Origin: Chamaecrista fasciculata
Taxonomy: Eukaryota > Streptophyta > Magnoliopsida > Fabales > Fabaceae
NCBI GenBank assembly: GCA_003254925.1
Contig: QANZ01052726.1
Location: 52,174-116,173, forward strand
Direction of reading: 5' to 3'
DNA length: 64,000 nt
In this document: positions 36,470 to 47,175 of the stretch, piece after piece
How positions within the stretch are numbered: position 1 is the first letter of the stretch
How the letters are laid out: every line of letters starts with the position of its first letter
Position numbers and translations under genes: made by a program
The notes under the pieces: model-generated
What the model was told of the DNA's origin: nothing
What the model saw: the letters and a program-made list of their open reading frames with translations, nothing else
Database searches by the model: none

Positions 36470-37127
36470 ATTTCTTCGATTAGGGTTTGGGTTCGACGAT
36501 GGTTAGGATTGGGGTTCGTTAGGGTTTGGGTTCGGTGATGGTTAGGGTTGGGGTGCAATTAGGGTTTGGGTTCGTTAGCCTTGTGGGTTGGGTGCGATTG
36601 TGGTGTGGGTTTGGGTTCGTTCGAGCAGGGGTTCGACCGTGGGGTGCGTGAGGGTTGGGTGCGATTGTGGTTGGGTTTGGGTGCGAGATGGTGCGATTTG
36701 GGTGAGATTTGGGTGCGAGATGGTGCGTGAGTGAGATTGGGTTTGGGTGAGAGTTTGTCGAGTATGTGTGGGTTTGGGTGAGTGAGAAATTGAGTTGTGT
36801 ATGTGGTTGGGTGAGAGTTTAGGTTAGCTAGGACCAAAACGTGCGTTTTGGTGAAGGATCGGAAAATACACTACAAAAATGCTGATGTGTCTTTATTTAT
36901 CTGTGGCACAAATTTTTTTTTTCAACATAACGGGATCTGACGTGGCGATAACGGGACACATCAGCGTCCGTTATGGCCACGCCAGCATTTTTGTAACGCC
37001 AATATGACGAAGGGACCAATTAGTTAGGCGTTTGCAAAATTTGGGGACCGGCTAGTACAATGGGTAAAATTCAGGGACCTATCTGTCAGCAAGTGCATAA
37101 ATCAGGGACCGGAAAGTTATTTTACTC
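36470..37127. repeat. GGGTTTGGGT-rich tract and one arm of a GAGTAAACTAACTT-family foldback
   Basis: 36470-36840 is a degenerate array of GGGTTTGGGTTCG / GGTGCGATTGTGG-like words. 36850-37127 matches the right arm of the element at 57883-60225 (CGCCAATATGACG, GGACCGGCTAGTACAATG, CAGGGACC). The matching left arm is not found, so the element is truncated or rearranged. Confidence 0.6.
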
Positions 37128-37289
37128 AATTAAATAAATAAACAAAGATGTCATCTTTTCTGTACCACATATGCTTAAAATTCAGAATTTTGATTTATGT
37201 TCATGTAAAGCACCCAACCGAGTCAAGCCTATTTAATAAAAATTAGGTTCTTCAACTCAGTAGTATATGACTTAGTATAATTGGAAAAC

Positions 37290-39057
37290 TATTGGGATAT
37301 TGCTTGAAAATTAATTCACATTGAAAGGTGGAATGAGTGACCCGCCTTTAAAAAGAGCCCAAAGGTCGTTAGGAGAATCAAGTAACACACTTTAAGTTTG
37401 TATTTGACTTTGTATCCTCTTTATTCTCTTGTTCTTGAGAGATGTGTGAGGTGTATTATTATTTGTCTCTTGATTCTCTTGTTCTAGAGTAATGTGAGAT
37501 TCATTTAATATTTGCCTCTTTATTCTCATGTTGAAGAGTGGTGTGAGGTGTGTTTAAATATGGGCTTTGGAGAGTGTGGGTGTACTTGGGGATATGGGTT
37601 GGGAGAGTATTGTATGATGTAAAAATTTTCATATAATTTTTCTCTGGTTGTCTCCGGGCAACGGTCGTGGTTTTCTCCCCGGTTTGGGGTTTCCACGTTA
37701 ATTTCTCTTGTGTTGTAATTGTGTTTTTTTCATCTTATTTCTCTGGTTATTCTCAAGGGGAAAATGTTATTTTATTTTTAATATTATTATTTTTTCCCAA
37801 CAAGTGGTATCAGAGCCTTATGGTTCGGTGGAGTAATTTCTGAGTATGCTCTGTGGTTGTAGTGTTGTCTGATCTTCCACATCAAAAAAGGAATTATCAT
37901 GTTTTTTCTTGAGAATTGTTTTGGTTGTTTGGTTATTGCTGGGTTACTGAAAGGAAGTTTGGTAGTGTGTGCTTGCTGGTTTTGTTCTTTTTCAGTATAC
38001 AGTTGCAATGTTGAAAGTTTCAAGCATCGATGTAGAGAAGTTTGATGGAATGATCAGTTTTGGCTTGTGGCAAGTGCAAGTCAAGGATGTATTGATACAA
38101 TCGGGGTTACACAAGTGAAATTGTGAAAAGTTTGATCATGTTGAAAAATTGTCCAGGAGGAGCAGGCAAATGGCTCCAAGATAGACGCTAACCTTGTCTC
38201 TCTTGTTGTGGGAGAAGATGATCTTGTTTGAACATCAGGTGGAGTATCCTCATGGTGTTTTCGCGTTACCATGGAAGATGATGAGTCAATGTTAGTGGGT
38301 CTACAGTTGCATATGGGCATTGGTTGGCGTTAATGCAAGATGTGTGGTGGAGTTATGTCGATGGTTGAGGAACTTCCAAGAAAGCCAATATGGAAGGGAC
38401 ACCATAAAGTCTCAACAAGGTTTTTCGACATGTGCTGAGGTAAAATTCTTAGAATCGATTTATTCTAAGTGAATACACTTTTACGATGGAGTGTGATAGT
38501 TCTTGGTTTAAGAGCTATAATTGTTCCGTGTTGACAATGAAGTTATGTGGTAATTTTCAATAAAGGTAGAGATTGTTGGGATATTGCTTAAAAATTAATT
38601 CACATTAAAAGGAGCCCAAAGGTCTTTAGGAGAATCAAGTAACACACTTTAAGTTTGTATTTGACTTTGTATCCTCTTTATTCTCTTGTTCTTGAGAGGT
38701 GTGTGAGGTGTGTTATTATTTGTCTCTTCATTCTCTTGTTCTAGAGTGATGTGAGATTCATTTAATATTTGCCTCTTTATTCTCGTGTTGGAGAGTGGTG
38801 TGAGGTGTGTTTAAATACTGGCTTTGGAGAGTGTGGGTGTACTTGGGGATATGGGTTGAGAGAGTATTGTATGATATAAAAATTTTCATATAATTTTTCT
38901 CTGGTTGTCTCCGGGCAACGGTTGTGGTTTTCTCCCCGGTTTGGGGTTTTCACGTTAATTTCTCTTGTGTTGTGATTGTGTTTTTTCATCTTATTTCTCT
39001 GGTTATTCTCAAGGGAAAATGTTATTTTATTTTTAATATTATTATTTTTTCCCAACA
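37290..39057 (+). mobile_element. Complete non-autonomous Copia LTR retrotransposon
   Basis: 5' LTR 37290-37802 (513 bp) and 3' LTR 38574-39057 (484 bp), bounded by TGTTGGGA / TCCCAACA (the first LTR begins with the variant TATTGGGA). A perfect 5-bp target duplication AAAAC lies at 37285-37289 and 39058-39062. The primer-binding site TGGTATCAGAGCC, complementary to initiator tRNA-Met, lies right after the 5' LTR at 37805. The interior is only 771 bp. It begins with a Copia gag-like start (MLKVSSIDVEKFDG, LWQVQVKDVLIQSGLHK) that soon hits a stop, and contains no protease, integrase or reverse transcriptase. The element must have used enzymes supplied by others. The 5' LTR is about 29 bp longer (an extra block near 37330). 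Confidence 0.92.
37805..37817 (+). other. tRNA-Met primer-binding site
   Basis: TGGTATCAGAGCC, two bases after the 5' LTR. This is the usual minus-strand primer site of plant Copia elements. Confidence 0.9.
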
Positions 39058-39599
39058 AAAACAATGGGTGGTGTATATATAATCTTAAAAAGCATGTCAT
39101 TTTAGCCTATACTATATATGTATTGCCATCGAAATACATCGTGAAGGGATCATTCTATCCAAGAATGTCTTTCTACATGTAATCATTTATTTGTTACCGC
39201 AAGTATAATAGGATTCATGACTTTCAAATTTTGGCTTCATCCACTAGGATCAGTACTCAGATACATGCTGATGACTTGCTTTAAATTACAGTGTGTATAT
39301 TGTTAAGAAGGGATTGATTTAGTTTTATGTATATAACAATGACTTTTATTGTCATAGGCCAGTGAGTTTGATAGTGTTAAACTAATTTTAAGTTTATTGA
39401 TAAAATTGAAAAACAAGTAATAGTGTGTTTTAGTTCTTGGTTTACTAATTAATAATTTGTTAATTTTTAGTAAACAACTTGATTAAGATTTCCTTAATTA
39501 GAATTTACTTTGATTTTGTCTGCAAATCTGGAGCGTGCTTATGATGGTGATCTGACCATATTTTATCATACATTTTAGGACATTTTATATTCATTTGGG

Positions 39600-40910
39600 A
39601 TTCAATTGCATGCCTTTATGTCCTTTTATGATAAAATATATGCCTTGAGATTTCATGCTTATTTAGATAATTTTGTGACTAATAGTGCGGTTTTTCTCGG
39701 GTTTAATCTTTATTATTTGTTTGACCTTTTTACCCTGAGAATTCGCATAGCTTCTCGATGTCTTGATAGGTTTAAAAGGGAGTCCAATGCATTGGAATAC
39801 TCAAAGGAAGACCCGAGGATCATTGGAGAAAAGTCAGAGACCAAATCGCACAGTTTCAATAATTTTCCAGATCATGCCATGGAGTAAGTCGTGGAGAAGG
39901 CCGCGGCATGATCCGCGACTAATTTTAATTAATTAGGCCCAAGCTCGATTTTGATGATTTTGACCTAGATTTTCTTGGGATAGGCCGAAAATTTCATATA
40001 TGATAGGTCTGGAGGTCAGTTTGAGGGACACACTTGTTTAGAGAGAGTTTTACATATTCCGTATCTCGGTTAGCGATTTTGATCATCTTGTGAAGCTTTT
40101 CATGGAATCATGGCAACTAACTCTGAAGTTATTCATCTGTCAACCATGAGCGGCTAAACACTCATACCCGGAGGAGCATTGGAGCAAAGCATGAACTAGG
40201 GTTTCACCATTAGGGAGTTTTTCTCACACTAGAATTAGGGTTTTACTTATTTGTTCTTGATTTTAGTTTGACCTGAGAACTATTTGTGAATTCTGATTCT
40301 TGATTAGAAACTTGATTTTATTTGTTTAATTATATCTTGATTGTAACCCTTGAGTCTATGCTAGTTTGGTTATAATTATAGGTATATAGCTTTGACAATG
40401 GTATTTGTTATAAAGATTATGTTTCTTGATCTTCTTTATCATTAATTTAATGAAGGTTTTCGGTACTTGTTATGATTTATCTTGTTTAAGGTATTTTCAT
40501 GATAATATTGTTAACCTAGGTCATTGAGTTATTAATGACTACCTTAAGATGATTTGTGTGAGATGCTCCATTTATCTTTATTAGTGATGATTGTTTAATC
40601 CAATTGCTCTGTCAGGTACTCTCTCAACTTGCTTAATCTGTTAACTCTTATTGTCTTTCAATTCGGTCTTTTAATCAAAAACCCCAAAAATATTATTGTT
40701 TGATTTAATTATTGTTTTAGGTCATAGACAAACAATTAAAGAACAAATTTTCTTCGCTTTCACCCGATTAGTGATAACTTGGTATCGTTTGCATTTAAAC
40801 TTTACACAAAAATTCCTCAAGAGATCGACTCGAACTGCACCACTATAGTGCATTAATTCCGATACTTTTGATCACCTAGCGACGGGTGCGGTGAGATGGT
40901 TTGTTGTGGA
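39600..40910 (+). mobile_element. LTR-like segment, possibly Gypsy-derived
   Basis: Non-coding, with GC-richer blocks (GACCCGAGGATCATTGGAG, GGCCGCGGCATGATCCGCGA). It ends with a tract like TCGACTCGAACTGCACCAC and CCTAGCGACGGGTGCGGTG, which resembles the 3' portion of LTRs of large plant Gypsy elements. No primer-binding site, protein motif or confident terminus was found, so the boundaries are rough. Confidence 0.3.
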
Positions 40911-41144
40911 CTCTACGGTATGCTGCTGTTTATAACAATAAATGTTCTCTTTGCAATATCTTGTCTCAGGTCATGTGATTGTAAGTAAGACAGGTGCTGC
41001 TTATGTACTGTAGTTTTTGAAGCTATTTCTCTTCTTTTCATAGTATATATTACATGCATAATTGTAGTTTATTTGACTTCGTACTGTATACTTTGGCTAG
41101 CCTTTGAATATCGTGATCTTAGTGAAACAAGTGTAAAATGAATG

Positions 41145-41400
41145 AATCTCATTAATTGATGAAGTATCACTACATGGGTATTCATAGACGAATACTTACA
41201 ACCAGAAAACTAATACAGAGGACCTAACTGAATAACAAAAATACTGAACTCTACCTAACTGAAATATTTCCCAACTAACTTCTAACTATATTCTATATCC
41301 CCTCAAGTTGGGAGGGATTACAAATCAGTCCCAACTTGGCCATTATATTGTGAAAATGAGGCTGAGATAAAGACTTGGTGAAACCATCTGCTAACTGAAG
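41145..41400 (-). mobile_element. Copia pol 3' tail and partial LTR
   Basis: On the minus strand 41400-41293 encodes QLADGFTKSLSQPHFHNIM followed by AKLGLICNPSQLEGI and a stop, the typical end of a Copia RNase H domain. A purine-rich tract (CTTGAGGGGATATAG) and a partial LTR follow. Everything upstream in the element is missing. 41401-42620 beyond it is AT-rich with no gene seen. Confidence 0.75.
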
Positions 41401-42620
41401 TATTTCCCAACTGAACTTTCCTCAGTCTTGTTTTCTATGCATGCTAAATTGAAAATCTTTCTATCATTTACACAAAAGCAAAAGTTTGTTTTTCTAGTTA
41501 AAATTGATTATGAGAGGTGAATATGATTGTTAATTTATTTTTATATTGAATGGGGTGGACACATCCCTTATGGTACATATTATGGGTCCCTGATTGGTCA
41601 GTTTATGTACTGTTAAATTGTTATTTCTATTGTGATTAGGCAGTGGTTAGGCATACATATTATTTTCCCTTCATACCGATATTTCTTTCTTCAAAAAAAA
41701 AAAAAAGAATGAGGGGAAATGAGAATAAATACTGTATGTTTCAACCTTCTGATGCCCTAGTATATATATGTATATATTGTGAATCCCTGTTTTTAGCGAT
41801 GAAGCAATGAATAGAATCCTTACTGAAGAAAACGGGGCTATAATAGTTCTGTAGGGACAGGACTGTTGTCCTATTTATCTGATTTATGCTAATTAAATGA
41901 CTTCATAGTCACTTGAACTTAATAGTAGATTCAGTAAACTACTGAAGAAACAGGGGATGGAAATATTCAGCAGAGAATAATTTTTGTCCTATATATCTCA
42001 TTTATGCTGATTGAAATCCCTGAAAAGGCTTTCATCAAAATCAAAAAAGTTTGATTGAAAGATTTTGTCTAACTTCATAGTCACTGAATCACCAAGAGTA
42101 CTCGCAACACTCAGACCTACTTAAGAAAATTACCCTATCATTGAATTGATGACTCTATATGTGTTGGTATTTGCTTGATGCTTTAACTTGGTTGGATCAA
42201 TTTATGCAGTTCATCAATGGGTGGCAACAAATATGGAGCACTGTAGTACATGGGTTGCCAATAAATAGCAACATAAGTACTCTTGTAAGTTTTTCTTGGA
42301 TATTTGAGGTTTATTGCAGAATCTTTTTCTTTTATTCGTTCTTGCATAAGTTTCCGTTTAAATTGTGATTCATTAGAGACATTTCTATTCATGCAGGTGG
42401 ATGCTCTTTGGTGCTTCTTGGTAACATCACCTCAAATGTGGGTATATGTTTTACAAAACTGAGCATGCCTTCAACTTCAAGTCATACCATACATGACACT
42501 CAATGCTCAAATCTATTCAATATACTCTCACTCCGAAAGGAAAAGTAGATTCACAATGAAGGAAAAAAAAAACTAATAAGACCAAAACAGGAATAACTTC
42601 CCTGTTTAGTACGGGTGAAA

Positions 42621-45263
42621 TTAAGGAGGGAAGTGCTCAATATCCATCGAGGGGAGACCTGATTGTGATGATCCCATTCCCATCCCCCTCAGTAAACTTT
42701 TCGCCGTTTCTCTTTCCTGCAGAACAAAGAATTAAATCATTAAATCATTTCATAAAACTTGTTTCAAAATTGAAAACTGTGTAGAATAACTTTGACTTAC
42801 CGGACCAGTATAATCCAGAAGACGTGTACAATACACCTCCGCTTCTTCAAACCTTTTCTCAGCTTTAAAATATGTTGCAAGATAAAGCAAAGCCTCAACC
42901 ATGTTAGGTCCTTCCCTCCCTTCATCTTCCATCCTCTCCAAATCCTTCTTGTAGTAAAATGAGGCTTCTTCAGGACGCCCCAACTCAGAGTGCAGCTTAG
43001 CTAGCTGGTGAAGAGCAATTGCTTCGCCGTCATTACAATTTGCTGCCCTTCTGTAACACTTAATTGCCTCATCAAGCATGTGGAGCTGTTCGGTTTCGTA
43101 ACATTGAGCCATTGCGATCCACAACCGAGAATCATTCGGCTGCAAGAACACAGATTTCCGGAAGTAATGTAGAGCATAGAAAGGCATACCCATCATCTCA
43201 TATGCTTGACCAAGTCCATACCAGGCACGATAATCACAGGGGTCTATATCTACAGCCCGACGATAGGCATCCACAGCAGCAGGGGTGTTCTTCATCTCAA
43301 CGAACTCATGACCCATGAGTGTCCAAGCAGATAAATAGTTTTTGTTTAATTTGAGGGCCCTCCTAAAATACACAACTGACTTTTCATGCATCCCCTTCAA
43401 ACTGTAGTAGTTCCCAATGATACAACAAGATTCAGGTCTGTATTTATCAGTCATATTTACTCTATGGGCAAGGTGGCTCAAAGCAGAAAAAGATTCTTTA
43501 GCATAGAGCACATTGGAGTACATGTCCATGTCTTCCACTCTGTAAGGATCATTTCTCAGCAGTTCTTCAAATATTGCTTCAACTTGATCAAATTCCCTCA
43601 AACTGTACTGGGCTTTTGCAATTTGAGCCTGTATATAATTGCTATAACCAAAAGTTCCTTGTAAATGTTCATATTTAGTTAAAGACTCATTGTGCATCCT
43701 TAATTCTTGATAAGCACAAGCGAGAAAAAAATCCTTCATCCAGTGATTATTGAGATTAAGACTGTTCAAGACATCAATTGTCGTACACAAGGATTGCAGC
43801 TCAGACCAGGCATTCCAGTTCCAAGGGTAGTTATTCACAGATTCCACAAGAACAGCACGTGCAACGCTGTCATTGCCTTTCTGTTTAAGCACAAGACCAT
43901 ATAAGTACAACCCAAATGGGTCAAGTGTGCCATTCTTGCGATGTGTTGACAACTCCCGCTCCAGCGAAACCAGTTCTTTATTCACAACATCAGTCTTACC
44001 AAGAGATCCCTCAAGCTCCACCATCTCTTCATCTTTTCGCTTCTCTCCAGCCTGTGTGAACCAAAAAACCCAGAATAAAAATTAGAGACAACCTAAAATT
44101 CCAACAGATCACTAGAATTGAGAAGTATGCCTTTGTCTATCTTCATATTGATATCACGCAAATTAGTTATATTGAAATAAATGCATCAGAGAATAGACAT
44201 ACAGATATTTGCAGGAAAGTGAAGAAACACTTTGGTGCATAATTTGAATTTATTTATCTTCAAGACAACTCATGAGTCATGACTACTGCAATGATATTGA
44301 CTTGTCAAGAAAGCGAACTTACATACTTGTAGTATCTTATGCTTTAGTCCTACAGACCTAGAATAAATTTTCTGTTTCCTCTAATGTTGATTAACTGAAT
44401 TAGAAATACACCAAGGGAAGCAGTAGTGACAAATCATGACAACCCAGATGAATATTTGATTAGATCCTCCTAGTCCTCTATGAAAATATCCAACTCTATA
44501 GTGCACTAGAACCTGCTGTTGCTTGCTAAACTAAGACAAAATCCAAATGATAATTATTGAAAAGAACATAACTGACCAGATACAGTGCATAAGAGCGCAA
44601 GAAAAGAGATTTCCTTCCAACTTGATCACGAAGCACGTGCGCAGCTCTTTTGTATTCTCGACAATCAAAATAAGACTTGGCCAAAAGGTAAAAATCATCA
44701 TCTACCAGGTCATCTTCCTCCATGAGAGGAGTGGTAACATATGAAACACCAGCAATGGGAGTCGTAGTTATCTCATTAGTGCGGTATCTCCTGCGTATGC
44801 TTGAGCTCCCACGCTGGAATCTGGTGTTTGAAGGAGTGAACTTCGCTGGGTCTTGCTCAATGCCTACCAGTTGTTCCGCCGCCCTGCAAATTAGAACGCA
44901 CTCGAAATAAACTAAAATGAAAACTAGCAACTTTATATCCTATTGCTCCTTCTTTTATTTCTGCAAAATTTGGGATGCTTCCAAACTTAATTGGCTACAA
45001 AACGGAGCAGAAAGGCTTTTTACCCTACTCCATCAAAAGATCCGAAGACAGAAAAATGAAAATAATTGAATTTCAAATTTTGAATTTCAAGTCTTATTCG
45101 CTGCTTGAGAAGTGCATTTAGAGATAGAGAGAGTAAGATGATAGAGGAGCATTTTAGGGTTTGGGGGGGTTGAGTACCATTTGGAGGCAGAATAGAGGCA
45201 ACGATCACTGAGTTGACGAACCGCGACGCGAAGCTCGCTTCTGCAAGTCTCTTTGGAAACCAT
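42621..45263 (-). CDS. APC8: Anaphase-promoting complex subunit 8 (CDC23)
   Basis: Four exons on the minus strand: 45178-45263, 44577-44883, 42801-44051 and 42621-42716 (1740 nt, 579 aa, the same length as I recall for Arabidopsis APC8). APC8 is a TPR-repeat scaffold of the APC/C ubiquitin ligase, which marks securin and cyclins for destruction in the nucleus. The protein starts MVSKETCRSELRVAVRQLSD and holds the plant block NTRFQRGSSSIRRRY. A long TPR array fills the second half (for example YFRRALKLNKNYLSAWTLMG and DYRAWYGLGQAYEMM). It ends MDIEHFPP. Intron positions keep the frame, and the donor of the second intron is GTCAGT, a slightly unusual but valid GT site. The upstream flank has GGCCCATT (45427-45434), a site II-type element common in promoters of dividing-cell genes. 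Confidence 0.97.
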
Positions 45264-45470
45264 GGATTATGGGAGAGTGAAAGAAAGCAGTGTTAGGTGC
45301 TGATGAAGCCGAAGGCCATGCTCTGCTAGTGGTGGTGGTGGTGCTGGTGCTGCTTCACAAATCACAAGGACCCGCCAGGTTTTTCAAAAGGAACATCAAT
45401 TATATGGGCGGGACTTAAAACCAAAAGGCCCATTCTAACATGGTCCACAAAATGAAATAAATAAATAAGA

Positions 45471-45977
45471 GGTTAAAGGGTCATTTTGGTCCTAAATGTA
45501 TGCCCTAATGTTCATTTTGGTCCATTATGTTTTAAAATATTCAAATTGGTCCTAAATGTTAGCAAAATGTTTCGTTTTGATCCCAAATTATTGGATATGG
45601 CTCGTTTCAAGTTTAAACTTGAGAAATTTAGAGTTGCATATTATTCTAAAAGAGTACTTTCTCTACCCAGTTGTGGCCTTCAGCAAACGAGGTCAAATTG
45701 GTATTAAAAGTAGATCACTCGTTTCATGGTCAAACAAGCAAAATTAATTATATCTCTCTTTCAAATTTGAATGCGACAAATTTAGAATTACGAGTTCCTT
45801 TTAACAAGTCATTTGAATTTGAAATGAGAAACGAGAGAAATATGACCAAATTCAATAGTTTGAGACCAAAATGAACCATTTTGTTAACATTTAGGACCAA
45901 TTTGAACATTTTGAAACATAATAGACCAAAATGAACATTAGAATATATACATTTAGGACCAAAATGACCGTTTGACC
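45471..45977. repeat. Mutator-like foldback, CATTTTGGTCCTAAATG family
   Basis: Inverted arms (GGTTAAAGGGTCATTTTGG against the complement of the right end) with modules at 45488, 45519, 45548 and 45579. Flanks TAAATAAGA (45462-45470) and TAAATAAAA (45978-45986) agree at 8 of 9 positions. The core contains the dispersed repeat that also occurs at 10120, 15350, 26860, 31560 and 55780. Confidence 0.78.
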
Positions 45978-46017
45978 TAAATAAAATATACAGCATCATT
46001 CATTTGTGGATACCTAN

Positions 46018-46486
46018 GTTTCAATTATGCCCCCAATTTCAATCATCCACAAAAACAAACACCATTTTTGCACGATTTGAGCTCGATTTTGATCAGATTT
46101 CATACGGGTTTTAATTTTCGGACATCACAAACTTGATTCCTTGGATCAATTTAAAAGATTAAGTTTAAAATAGCCCCAAATCCGAAGAAAATCGGACCAT
46201 ATGAACCCCAAAAAGGACCAAAACGAAATGCAGCAAAACGAAGCATTTTTCTCAAAATTTCCATGTGCAAAATGATCCTTAGAAGTCGAAAATGAGTACC
46301 CATATGAAATCTGATCAAAATCGAGCTCAAATCGTGCGAAAATGGTGTTTTTTTTTGTGGATGATTGAAATTGGGGGCATAATTGAAACTAACGTTTCAC
46401 ATTGAGGGCACAACTGACACAAATGAAACGTTAGGGGCATAACTGAAAATCACCCAAACGTTAAAGGCACAAAAGGGTGTTTTGCC
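46018..46486. repeat. Foldback element of the TGCCC-module family, left end missing
   Basis: The right arm (AACGTTTCACATTGAGGG, TGAAACGTTAGGGGCATAAC, ends GTTTTGCC) is intact. The left arm starts abruptly after a single N at 46017 with TTTCAATTATGCCCCC. Related to the complete copy at 53794-54352. The inner arms share ATTTGAGCTCGATTTTGATC. Confidence 0.65.
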
Positions 46487-46538
46487 TAACTAACAATTTG
46501 TTATCCGCTACGCCACTTTTAATTTTATAATCATAATT

Positions 46539-46558
46539 CTCTTCTATAAATAGAAGAG
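46539..46558 (+). promoter_or_regulatory. TATA box inside a perfect palindrome
   Basis: CTCTTCTAT-AA-ATAGAAGAG is a perfect 9+9 inverted repeat whose centre is the strong plant TATA box TATAAATA (46545-46552). The DNA that follows (46560-46740) is less AT-rich than its surroundings but has no long open frame. It may drive a non-coding transcript or be part of a retroelement LTR. Confidence 0.4.
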
Positions 46559-47175
46559 AGGTGGTGATGGTTGGTTAAGGATGGACTTAAGGTAGAGTGA
46601 AGGAGGACTTGTAAGAGTTGTTCCGAGGTAGTCTAAGCAGGTTGTGCTCTGCTCCTTCCTTCCAATCGTTCTATGCAGGTTCATGTCTTATGACACATGG
46701 ATTTGAGTTCAGTTCAGGTACGGTTTAGATTCCTTACATTAATCTATCACCTCAAATATTGAAGATTTGTTGTGTCTGTATGAACATCCTTCTGTCAAAA
46801 AAGTTTTTTGTTACTTGAAAGTTTTTTATGCAAACAAATTTATACAAATTTATTTAAATTGAGGCACAGTATTCAGGCATAAAATGACTGCATCAGTTAA
46901 ATACTTCTTTATACTACGCCGGGCAAGTGTCATGACAATATGCGACTTCGCTTTCCCATTCTGCTTAGCTAAAATGCTTTCGATTTCTTAAATGAACACT
47001 ATATAGTACAGAAATATCTATCAGGATGCGTGGCAACGTCAAATAAAAACATGACCACAAACCATTTATGCCTCGTACATTTCAAATTTTGTCTTCCCTG
47101 AGTTCACAATTTAGCATAGGACTGACCTAGAAGGCTAGAACCCCAATTTATTATCATTATACACATGGCTATCAT

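Noticed and set aside
36559..36837. 92-codon Pro/His/Thr-rich frame on the minus strand
   Set aside because: A by-product of the GGGTTTGGGT-type simple repeat; no homology expected.
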